Shown here piece by piece: positions 13,557-19,587 of a stretch of 23,309 bases of DNA (position 1 is the first letter of the stretch; each line of letters starts with the position of its first letter). The translations under genes and the position numbers were made by a program. The stretch is from contig JAUPVF010000005.1 of NCBI GenBank assembly GCA_030917185.1, forward strand, positions 1 to 23,309, in the 5' to 3' direction. Source of the stretch: Patescibacteria group bacterium (GTDB lineage: Bacteria > Patescibacteriota > Minisyncoccia > Phycocordibacterales > DATDWN01). The notes under the pieces are model-generated. The model did not search any database. It was not told the DNA's origin and was given only the letters and a program-made list of their open reading frames with translations.

Positions 13557-13565
13557 TGTTATAAT
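13557..13565 (+). promoter_or_regulatory. Extended -10, leaderless geometry
   Basis: TGT-TATAAT (hexamer 13560-13565) ends exactly 7 bases before the ATG at 13572. Confidence 0.55.
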
Positions 13566-13571
13566 ATATAT

Positions 13572-13778
13572 ATGGCAATATTATTTACTATACCATTTTT
13601 TATCTTATTAAATATTCCTGCTCTAATCTTTATAATTACAGGTATAATTTTTCTGAAAGACAATACCGGTATAAAAAGTGTGCCACAAAAGAAAGACAAG
13701 ATAATAGGTACAATACTTATTATAGTGGGAGTAATTTTTATGACATATGGTCTATTGACTGGCTATGGATTACAATGA
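13572..13778 (+). CDS. Small membrane protein with two helices
   Basis: The 68-residue product has two hydrophobic segments, about 3-28 (ILFTIPFFILLNIPALIFIIT...) and 43-63 (IIGTILIIVGVIFMTYGLL), joined by a short basic loop rich in Lys. No known family is recognised. A perfect extended -10 box 7 bases before the ATG supports that it is a real, leaderless gene. It is the first gene after the tRNA-tail units and lies upstream of an exported Ig-like protein with its own similar promoter. Function unknown. Confidence 0.6.
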   Translation: MAILFTIPFFILLNIPALIFIITGIIFLKDNTGIKSVPQKKDKIIGTILIIVGVIFMTYGLLTGYGLQ

Positions 13779-13822
13779 TAACACTATCGGAAAACCTCTG
13801 ACTAAATAATAATTTATAATCG

Positions 13823-13831
13823 TGGTATAAT
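13823..13831 (+). promoter_or_regulatory. Extended -10, leaderless geometry
   Basis: TGG-TATAAT (hexamer 13826-13831) ends exactly 7 bases before the ATG at 13838. Confidence 0.6.
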
Positions 13832-13837
13832 TTTTGT

Positions 13838-14299
13838 ATGAAATACATAAAATCAATTCGTATTTTTCTACTCGTTTTAATTATTATTGGTTTGGGGTTG
13901 TTGGTAACTCAAAATATGTGGGTGCCGAAAGTGGTTGATTTTCTCATGAGCAAAGATAAAAAAGTATATGTAGAGGAAAAAGAAAAAATAGTTGTTTTTA
14001 GTCCAAAAGAAAATGAAAAATTTTGTCTGGGAGATCGTGTTTTAATAAAGTGGGACGTACCAACCTCTACTCCTACTGTAAGTTTATCGGTGCACACTCC
14101 AAGTATGTCAGCACAAATCGGTGACGTACGGGCTGATAGTAAACAGTATGAATGGGAAGCGGGGAAAATTTACAGTTCCATAACAAATAAATCTGTTTAT
14201 TTAGATCCTAGTACAGTGTATACAATATGGGTTAATAGTGGAGACAGAAATATTTTATCTGGTCAAAGTGGCATGTTTACTATAGAGGTATGCGGGTAA
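13838..14299 (+). CDS. Membrane-anchored extracytoplasmic protein with a Kre9/Knh1-like Ig domain
   Basis: The 153-residue product has a basic N-terminus and one membrane helix (about 8-24), acting as signal anchor, then a linker and a beta-rich domain from about residue 50. VVFSPKENEKFCLGDRVLIKWDV resembles the start of Ser-Thr-rich/Kre9-Knh1-type Ig-like domains, which have a P...G(D/E)xVxIxW pattern. The C-terminal MFTIEVCG matches their last strand. C63 and C152 are the only Cys and would bring the two ends of the domain together in a disulfide. No catalytic motif is seen. It is probably a surface or adhesion-type module; the family call is from pattern only. Confidence 0.6.
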   Translation: MKYIKSIRIFLLVLIIIGLGLLVTQNMWVPKVVDFLMSKDKKVYVEEKEKIVVFSPKENEKFCLGDRVLIKWDVPTSTPTVSLSVHTPSMSAQIGDVRADSKQYEWEAGKIYSSITNKSVYLDPSTVYTIWVNSGDRNILSGQSGMFTIEVCG

Positions 14300-14319
14300 C
14301 AAAAACGAGAGATTTTTTG

Positions 14320-14328
14320 TGTTATTAT
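14320..14328 (+). promoter_or_regulatory. Extended -10, nearly leaderless
   Basis: TGT-TATTAT (hexamer 14323-14328) ends 9 bases before the ATG at 14337, giving a leader of 0-3 bases. Confidence 0.4.
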
Positions 14329-14336
14329 TTTATATA

Positions 14337-14966
14337 ATGCACACAGAAATCTATACAAAAGAAGAAATTAAATTGTTTCGAAAATTAAATACACCATCAA
14401 AAATTCAGAATTATCTTAATTCTATTCCATTTAATTTTGAAGAGAACGGGGATACCTGCCTGTCACCGCGAGAAGTGATAAAACACAATACCGCCCACTG
14501 TATGGAGGGGGCGATGCTCGCTTTTCTCTTGTTGGAGTTCCATGGTTATACACCACGGATTATGGATCTAAGGTCAGTCAAAAAACCATACGATGATGAT
14601 CATGTTGTTGTGGTGTTCAAACAGTTTGGTTGTTTTGGTGCGATTTCTAAAACGAATCATGGGGTATTGCGATATCGTGAACCAATATATAAAACAACTC
14701 GGGAGTTAGCCATGTCATATTTCCATGAGTATTTTTTGCAGACAGGTGTGAAAACGTTACGCGAGTATTCTCGGTTATTTGATCTTAATCATTTTAATTA
14801 TCTGAATTGGCGAACAACAGAAAATGATCTTACTGATATTTCGTTATATATTGATGAGATAGCACATTATCCACTGTTGTCTCCCTCTCAGATAAAAAAC
14901 CTGCGTCTTGCTGATTCTATTGAAATTGAGATGGGAAAGATAGTTGAATACCAAAAAAAGAAATGA
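14337..14966 (+). CDS. Transglutaminase-like (papain-fold) protein
   Basis: The 209-residue product has no signal peptide or membrane helix. A transglutaminase-like Cys occurs in H-N-T-A-H-C55-M-E-G-A, followed by H89 in YDDDHVVVVF and by A-I-S-K-T-N107-H-G-V-L-R-Y-R-E-P, the right order for a Cys-His-Asp/Asn triad. The C-terminal part (SYFHEYF...LREYSRLFDL) looks family-specific. Its substrate is unknown; proteins of this fold can be peptidases, cross-linkers or inactive binders. An in-frame start at 14319 gives an odd hydrophobic MLLFYI and lies upstream of the predicted transcript start. Its TGA overlaps the ATG of the deacetylase gene, so the two are coupled. Confidence 0.65.
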   Translation: MHTEIYTKEEIKLFRKLNTPSKIQNYLNSIPFNFEENGDTCLSPREVIKHNTAHCMEGAMLAFLLLEFHGYTPRIMDLRSVKKPYDDDHVVVVFKQFGCFGAISKTNHGVLRYREPIYKTTRELAMSYFHEYFLQTGVKTLREYSRLFDLNHFNYLNWRTTENDLTDISLYIDEIAHYPLLSPSQIKNLRLADSIEIEMGKIVEYQKKK

Positions 14967-15712
14967 AAAAATATTACATCCTTGTTGTTGCTTTGGTTTT
15001 ATTAGTGGTTTCCTTTTGGTATATATATCGTGTAGCAAAATCTGCACAGCCAACACCACGTATCCCGGACACTACGGTAAAGATGCCAGTTGTGTCCCGA
15101 CCCCACGCAAGTACGACAGAAATTGTTCGTGGTGATACAACTAAAAAACAAGTCATATTCACCTTTGATGGTGGGAGTACCATCCAATCTGCACAGAGTA
15201 TATTAGATGTATTGAAAAAACATCATGTGACAGGAACTTTTTTCTTGACTGGGCAGACAGTAGTGAAGTACCCCGAATTAGTTCGTAAAATCGTACATGA
15301 TGGGCATGAGATTTTTAATCATACATACGATCATCCTAAATTAACCGCATTGTCTGATGATGAGATAACAAACGAATTGGTTCGTATGAACACAGAACTT
15401 GTCAAAATCACCGGAGTATCATCGCAACCATATTTTCGTGCACCATATGGTGATAGGGATGCTCGTGTGCGAACAGTGGCATATGGTGCGGGGTATCAAT
15501 CTGTATATTGGACAGTTGATGCGTTGGACTGGAAAGAGGCATCAGGGGAAACAAATGAAAGTGTAACACAGCGGATATTGGCACATGTTTCTCCTGGGAC
15601 AATATATTTGATGCATATGGGGGATACTATTACAGGTGATATTTTGGACGCAGTGTTTACTGAAATAGAGTCTCGTGGATATGTGATTGTTCCACTGACC
15701 AAAGGAATATAA
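14963..15712 (+). CDS. Membrane-anchored polysaccharide deacetylase (NodB family)
   Basis: The 249-residue product has an N-terminal membrane anchor (about 4-22) and a NodB domain from about residue 60. Motif 1 is TFDGGS: the catalytic base D69 is present but the usual second Asp, a metal ligand, is G70. Motif 2 has H120 and H124 (NHTYDHP), motif 3 is RAPYG (159-163), motif 4 is DALDW (186-190) and motif 5 is LMHMG with H218. Members remove acetyl groups from peptidoglycan or other N-acetyl sugars outside the membrane. It overlaps the transglutaminase-like gene by 4 bases and precedes an amidase gene, forming a wall-modifying group. Confidence 0.88.
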   Translation: MKKYYILVVALVLLVVSFWYIYRVAKSAQPTPRIPDTTVKMPVVSRPHASTTEIVRGDTTKKQVIFTFDGGSTIQSAQSILDVLKKHHVTGTFFLTGQTVVKYPELVRKIVHDGHEIFNHTYDHPKLTALSDDEITNELVRMNTELVKITGVSSQPYFRAPYGDRDARVRTVAYGAGYQSVYWTVDALDWKEASGETNESVTQRILAHVSPGTIYLMHMGDTITGDILDAVFTEIESRGYVIVPLTKGI

Positions 15713-15713
15713 T
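15708..15713 (+). promoter_or_regulatory. Possible -10 box of the amidase gene
   Basis: TATAAT overlaps the end of the deacetylase gene and lies 14 bases before the amidase ATG, giving a leader of about 7 bases. The amidase could equally be read from the upstream transcript. Confidence 0.35.
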
Positions 15714-15726
15714 ATGTAAGTGGAAT

Positions 15727-16650
15727 ATGTCGCATCATCATAAAAAAAAGACACAAATAATTTCCGTATCAAAAAAATGGTCAGGATTTATTGTTGGTGT
15801 TTTTATATTTATTTTTTTATATCCGGCATATCGTGCGGGGGATTGGTTTGGTTCTGACAGAAATAACCTGTTTGCATCACATAGTAATGTACCACAAAAA
15901 ATTCGTATCCTTATTGTGCCAGGGCATGAACCTCAGTCTGGGGGGACATATTATCATGATCTCATGGAGCGTGATTTGGCAGTGCAATTAGGGACACAGG
16001 TGGAACAACTACTCTCAAAAAATCCTCGGTATGAAGTTATTATGACTCGTGATACACAAGGATGGAATCCTGTTTTTGAAGAATATTTTAAGCATAATCA
16101 AGGTGATATATATTCTTGGATGCAGGATGCACGGCACACAGAAATAGTGTCGGTATTATTGGGTATTAGTCATTCACCAACTGGCACAATGAAGCATAAC
16201 TCCGTTCCCAAAGATGTTGCAATGCGGTTGTATGGTATTACAAAATGGGCAAATGAAAACAACATTGATCTCATGCTCCATATACATTTTGATGATGTTG
16301 CACGGAGACGTACGACAGTTCCAGGGAAATATGTTGGGTTTACTATTTACGTGCCTTCGCGAGAATATAATAACAGTACACAGTCTGTGTCTATTGCTCG
16401 TTCGTTGTATTCACGTCTACGTGCGACGAGTGATATTAATACAGCACTTTCAACACGGAATCCTTTTGTGGAGGATCCTCGTCTCATTGCTGTCGGCGCA
16501 AATAACACGTCACATGTTGCAAGTGTACTTATTGAATATGGTTATATATACGAAAAACGGTTTACTGATACAACAGTGCGTCAGGAGACGATTTCTACTC
16601 TTGCACAAGAAACATATGATGGGTTAGAAAACTACTACAATAAACTTTAG
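15727..16650 (+). CDS. Membrane-anchored N-acetylmuramoyl-L-alanine amidase (Amidase_3 type)
   Basis: The 307-residue product has a basic His/Lys N-terminus, a membrane anchor at about 20-36 and an Amidase_3-like zinc domain from about residue 58. Expected zinc ligands are H67 (IVPGHEP), E81 (DLMERDLA) and H187 (LHIHFDD), with E270 in VLIEYGY as the catalytic Glu. About 100 residues separate E81 and H187, longer than in AmiC or CwlM-type enzymes, so an extra insert covers the site. It would cut the bond between MurNAc and the stem peptide in the cell wall. The 3' end overlaps the convergent C39-like gene by 3 bases and no terminator lies between them. Confidence 0.85.
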   Translation: MSHHHKKKTQIISVSKKWSGFIVGVFIFIFLYPAYRAGDWFGSDRNNLFASHSNVPQKIRILIVPGHEPQSGGTYYHDLMERDLAVQLGTQVEQLLSKNPRYEVIMTRDTQGWNPVFEEYFKHNQGDIYSWMQDARHTEIVSVLLGISHSPTGTMKHNSVPKDVAMRLYGITKWANENNIDLMLHIHFDDVARRRTTVPGKYVGFTIYVPSREYNNSTQSVSIARSLYSRLRATSDINTALSTRNPFVEDPRLIAVGANNTSHVASVLIEYGYIYEKRFTDTTVRQETISTLAQETYDGLENYYNKL

Positions 16651-17444
16651 TTTTTATACACCACGACTGCTCGGTTATTTAATTCTTTCCATTCTTGTAT
16701 AAACAGACTGGTGTCCATTTTTATCTTTCCATATAGAGGATCCATTAGAATTACTTCTTGAGGGTTGGTTTTTGTTCCTGTGTAGCCGATAAGGACACGA
16801 GCATGCTCGCCATAAAATGCCTCAACGGTTTTGTCGTGTTTTGTTTTCCAATAGAGAGGATTTTTTGATGCCAAAAGTCCCCAGACAATTACCGGATTAC
16901 CTGATTCAATTTCCGTGATAATTCCAGAGAGGGTTGCTTTTTGTAAACGTTCTGCGTTTCTATAATATAGTGCGACGTCACGTATCGGGGTGTCATATGT
17001 GCCATAACCAGTGCCATGACGAACAGAACCATCAACATCACCTACAAACCCTTTATCTGGGTCACCCCATATGTTTTTTGATGTTCGTGGGGTTTGGACA
17101 TCAAATTTTAATTTATACAACAAATCTTCCTCTGTGACGTCGTGTTGAAATACATTGAGTGCCATGCGAAGCGAGGCGATTTCACAGGTCAGTGGATGTT
17201 CTTGCCGAGTAAATGTTGCGGGGATGAGGATATGTTCATCTGACGATACAACTGATGCGAGTTGTTGTTGAGCAAGTCGTGTAAGTTGTTTGAATGTATT
17301 TTTTGAATCTTTGATTTCTTGATAGTAAAAATCTTCCTTTGCAACCAATTCAGTCTGTGGTGTGTTTGTCATGGTTGTGTATATGCTAACTGCGCATATG
17401 ACGCCAACACACAAAAGGAGGATTGTACCAATCTTTTTTTTCAT
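16647..17444 (-). CDS. Exported C39-like cysteine peptidase family protein
   Basis: The 265-residue product has an N-terminal signal or anchor (about 5-24) and then a C39_2-type papain-fold domain. Q81 and C87 lie in R-Q-E-H-P-L-T-C-E-I-A-S-L-R-M-A-L, the usual oxyanion Gln and nucleophile. H214 is in YGEHARVLIGY and D235 in ILMDPLYG. This is the pattern of extracellular C39-like proteins, separate from the bacteriocin-exporter C39 domains. It is the only protein gene on the - strand. A TATAAT at 17456-17451 ends exactly 7 bases before its ATG, so it too appears leaderless. Target unknown; location suggests a role at the envelope. Confidence 0.8.
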   Translation of the reverse strand: MKKKIGTILLLCVGVICAVSIYTTMTNTPQTELVAKEDFYYQEIKDSKNTFKQLTRLAQQQLASVVSSDEHILIPATFTRQEHPLTCEIASLRMALNVFQHDVTEEDLLYKLKFDVQTPRTSKNIWGDPDKGFVGDVDGSVRHGTGYGTYDTPIRDVALYYRNAERLQKATLSGIITEIESGNPVIVWGLLASKNPLYWKTKHDKTVEAFYGEHARVLIGYTGTKTNPQEVILMDPLYGKIKMDTSLFIQEWKELNNRAVVVYKN

Positions 17445-17450
17445 GTATTT

Positions 17451-17456
17451 ATTATA
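17451..17456 (-). promoter_or_regulatory. -10 box of the C39-like gene, leaderless geometry
   Basis: On the - strand TATAAT ends 7 bases before the start codon A at 17444. No clear -35 is seen. Confidence 0.5.
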
Positions 17457-17580
17457 TCTAATCTAAATCATTCATACCACGACGTTAGATTGCAAATAGG
17501 GTTAATTTGTAATACCATTTCAAAAGTAAGTTTGTATGCTGTACTTCAGCAGGTAGAAGATTTATAAAACAAAAATTAAA

Positions 17581-17656
17581 GCCGTTGTAGCTCAGTTGGT
17601 AGAGCACGCCATTGGTAATGACGAGGTCACCGGTTCAATCCCGGTCAACGGCTCCA
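17581..17656 (+). tRNA. tRNA-Thr (GGU)
   Basis: Acceptor GCCGTTG/CAACGGC, D stem GCTC/GAGC with a GTTGGTA loop, anticodon loop TTGGTAA (anticodon GGT), T stem ACCGG/CCGGT with a TTCAATC loop, discriminator T and an encoded CCA. The anticodon stem CGCCA/TGACG has a C-A mismatch at pair 29-41. It lies 8 bases before a second tRNA-Thr, so both are probably cut from one transcript. Confidence 0.93.
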
Positions 17657-17664
17657 GTTTTTTT

Positions 17665-17740
17665 GCCAGAGTAACTCAGTTGGTAGAGTAACCCCTTCGT
17701 AAGGGGTAAGTCGCGAGTTCGACTCTCGCCTCTGGCTCCA
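17665..17740 (+). tRNA. tRNA-Thr (CGU), 3' end shared with the prfB start codon
   Basis: Acceptor GCCAGAG/CTCTGGC, D stem ACTC/GAGT, anticodon stem ACCCC/GGGGT around TTCGTAA (anticodon CGT), T stem GCGAG/CTCGC with a TTCGACT loop, discriminator T and an encoded CCA. The final A of CCA (17740) is also the A of the prfB ATG, so maturing this tRNA must separate or destroy the prfB message on that molecule. Confidence 0.93.
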
Positions 17741-18612
17741 TGGATGAATTAAAAAAAGAGTTAGAGGTGCTAGAAAACTCAATGAGTGATACGAACTTCT
17801 GGGCAGATAAAGATCGTGCCCAAGGGGTAATTCGTCGTATTCAAGAATTGAAAGCGGAAATTGCCGGTGAGGGTAAGTATGACGCAGGTAACGCGCTCAT
17901 GACAATTTTTTCTGGAGCAGGTGGTGATGATGCCGAAGATTTTTCTGCAATCTTAATCAATATGTATCTTAAGTTTTGCGAACAACACAATTTTTCTGTA
18001 TCAATGGTTCATCAAAATGAAAATGATCATGGGGGGTATCGAAATGTCACTATTGAAATAGTTGGTAAGCATGCATATGGTACATTAAAAAATGAATCAG
18101 GTGTTCATCGTCTGGTGCGCATTTCTCCATTCAATGCATCACAGAAACGGCACACATCATTTTCTATGGTAGAGGTTATCCCAGAGTTTGAGAAAATAAC
18201 TGATTTTGAAATACCAGAGGATGAATTGAGAGTAGAATTTTCAAGGTCAAGTGGTCCGGGCGGACAGAATGTTAATAAACGAGAAACGGCTGTTCGGGTT
18301 GTGCATATTCCGACAAATATCGCTGCCCAAAGTGATAACCAACGTAGTCAGGCGCAGAACAAAGAAAAAGCAATGCAGATTTTGTACGGCAAATTATACA
18401 AGGCATTAGAGGAGGATCGGGTATCCCAAGAAAAGGGCATGTACGTGTCTAAAACTACTCAGATAGAGTGGGGAAGTCAGATTAGGTCATATGTCCTCCA
18501 TCCATACAAAATGGTCAAAGACCATCGTACGGGGGCAGAAACAGGCAATGTGGAAAAGGTATTAAATGGCGGATTGGACGAGTTTATTGAAGCCGAAAAA
18601 TACTTAAAATAA
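17740..18612 (+). CDS. prfB: Peptide chain release factor 2, short form
   Basis: The 290-residue product has the RF2 tripeptide SPF (129-131, in VRISPFNASQKRHTSF), which reads UAA and UGA, and the GGQ motif (174-176, in SGPGGQNVNKRE), which triggers peptide release on the ribosome. E. coli RF2 has 365 residues. Here the N-terminus starts at the coiled-coil region (MDELKKELEVLE...FWADKDRAQ), then runs almost directly into IFSGAGGDDAED, so most of domain 1 is missing. There is no in-frame UGA frameshift site, because tRNA genes lie directly upstream. The ATG shares its A with the tRNA-Thr CCA. Its presence supports use of UGA as stop, in contrast to CPR groups that recode UGA. Confidence 0.93.
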   Translation: MDELKKELEVLENSMSDTNFWADKDRAQGVIRRIQELKAEIAGEGKYDAGNALMTIFSGAGGDDAEDFSAILINMYLKFCEQHNFSVSMVHQNENDHGGYRNVTIEIVGKHAYGTLKNESGVHRLVRISPFNASQKRHTSFSMVEVIPEFEKITDFEIPEDELRVEFSRSSGPGGQNVNKRETAVRVVHIPTNIAAQSDNQRSQAQNKEKAMQILYGKLYKALEEDRVSQEKGMYVSKTTQIEWGSQIRSYVLHPYKMVKDHRTGAETGNVEKVLNGGLDEFIEAEKYLK

Positions 18613-18620
18613 AATTTTAG

Positions 18621-18649
18621 TTGACAAAAAGTATTATCAGGTGTCTAAT
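18621..18649 (+). promoter_or_regulatory. Promoter of the cassette gene (TTGACA, 17 bp, TCTAAT)
   Basis: A consensus -35 TTGACA (18621-18626) and a -10 TCTAAT (18644-18649) are 17 bases apart. It is the only perfect -35 box I noticed in the window. Transcription would start near 18656, at the foot of the stem-loop. Confidence 0.7.
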
Positions 18650-18657
18650 TGTAACAG

Positions 18658-18682
18658 AACAAGCCGGAGAATCCGGCTTGTT
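18658..18682 (+). promoter_or_regulatory. 5' stem-loop at the transcript start of the cassette gene
   Basis: AACAAGCCGGA pairs perfectly with TCCGGCTTGTT around a GAA loop (11 base pairs). It would form at the very 5' end of the mRNA, about 30 bases before the start codon, with no T run after it. A role in mRNA stability, like the ompA leader hairpin, is inferred. Confidence 0.6.
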
Positions 18683-18701
18683 ACTTTGTCAGAGAAAGAA
18701 A

Positions 18702-18705
18702 GAGG
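18702..18705 (+). promoter_or_regulatory. Shine-Dalgarno of the cassette gene
   Basis: GAGG lies 6 bases before the ATG at 18712. Clear Shine-Dalgarno sites are rare in this window. Confidence 0.6.
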
Positions 18706-18711
18706 AACAAA

Positions 18712-19464
18712 ATGCCGAAAAACAAAAAGGCAGGACAGACCTCGGCGACCAAGAAGTTGCCGACACTGGAAATGGTTATCACTCTCGCCGGCTTCATCGC
18801 TGGCGTGCTGGCGAAACTTTCGTTCGAGCAGGTGCAGCACCTGATCACGAACAAGAACACTGTCCTCCGCAAAAAATTGCTGGAGGTGTTTGAGATTGTC
18901 AGAGATGAGTTTGCCGAAGTGCGGGTGGAGTGGGAGAAGTTTTATCTTGATAATTTTGGCATCACCACGGACTTTTCGTCAGTGGTCATCCCGCCAAGAC
19001 CAATCGAAGGTTATTGGAGACTCATATTTGTCGCCCAAGGTATAACCATGAACAGTACACTCGCGGTAATGCGGACTTTGTTTCAAGTTGGGGTGTACAC
19101 GGATGACCCGGATAAGGATGTGACAGTCAATACTCGCACATCTGTAATGGGTTATGCTACGTGGGTTCGTAATGGTGTGGAGCCGGACAAAAAGTATCTC
19201 AACAAGTCCACCCATCAAGTTGACCCTGACGGAAAAATCGGGATAACTTTCCTTGAGAGGATGATTCTCGAGATTAGGTATTTTCTGGAGACAGGGAGCA
19301 ATCTTGATGTCCGAGGGGTTACTTTTTGTACAGGCTCCCGTGATTTCGACGGTGATGTGCCGAGCATGTGCTTCAGTCTTGGCATCGACGAGGTGAGTTT
19401 AGATGCGTATGGTGTGAATGATGCTGGCTCAGATCTTGGCCTCCGTGAGGCAGTTGCCCTGTAA
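18712..19464 (+). CDS. Uncharacterised protein in a self-contained, GC-richer cassette
   Basis: The 250-residue product has a Lys-rich N-terminus (MPKNKKAGQ...), a hydrophobic stretch at about 20-36 (MVITLAGFIAGVLAKLS), a central region with E-W-E-K-F-Y-L-D-N-F-G and Y-W-R-L-I-F-V-A-Q-G-I-T-M-N, then I-G-I-T-F-L-E-R-M-I-L-E-I-R-Y-F-L-E-T-G and V-T-F-C-T-G-S-R, and a C-terminal GSDLGLREAVAL. From memory, similar proteins with the same N-terminal TKKLPTLE and C-terminal patterns recur in parcubacterial genomes as hypotheticals; function is unknown. Codons are richer in G/C than in neighbours (for example CTGGCG, CTCGCC, CACCTG). It has its own promoter, 5' stem-loop, SD and terminator, and separates prfB from ftsEX, suggesting insertion as a unit. 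Confidence 0.8.
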   Translation: MPKNKKAGQTSATKKLPTLEMVITLAGFIAGVLAKLSFEQVQHLITNKNTVLRKKLLEVFEIVRDEFAEVRVEWEKFYLDNFGITTDFSSVVIPPRPIEGYWRLIFVAQGITMNSTLAVMRTLFQVGVYTDDPDKDVTVNTRTSVMGYATWVRNGVEPDKKYLNKSTHQVDPDGKIGITFLERMILEIRYFLETGSNLDVRGVTFCTGSRDFDGDVPSMCFSLGIDEVSLDAYGVNDAGSDLGLREAVAL

Positions 19465-19496
19465 CTTTTCCTCAAATCTTTTTCTTTTGATCCCTT

Positions 19497-19536
19497 GTCC
19501 CGAACTGGTGTTTGAACCAGTTCGGGACATTTTTTA
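19497..19536 (+). terminator. Strong terminator closing the cassette
   Basis: GTCCCGAACTGGT, loop GTTTGA, ACCAGTTCGGGAC: a perfect 13-base-pair stem followed by ATTTTTTAT. Confidence 0.9.
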
Positions 19537-19552
19537 TACCCAAAATCATGTT

Positions 19553-19581
19553 TTGCGTAGGGGGTGTGCATGCGGTATACT
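19553..19581 (+). promoter_or_regulatory. Promoter of ftsE (TTGCGT, 17 bp, TATACT), leaderless geometry
   Basis: The -35 TTGCGT (19553-19558) and -10 TATACT (19576-19581) are 17 bases apart, and the -10 ends exactly 7 bases before the ATG at 19588. An in-frame start at 19564 lies between the two boxes and is unlikely. Confidence 0.65.
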
Positions 19582-19587
19582 AAATAC

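Noticed and set aside
17665..17745. RF2 programmed frameshift with an upstream short frame
   Set aside because: The sequence before the prfB ATG is tRNA-Thr and no CUU-UGA slippery site with an SD-like spacer is present.
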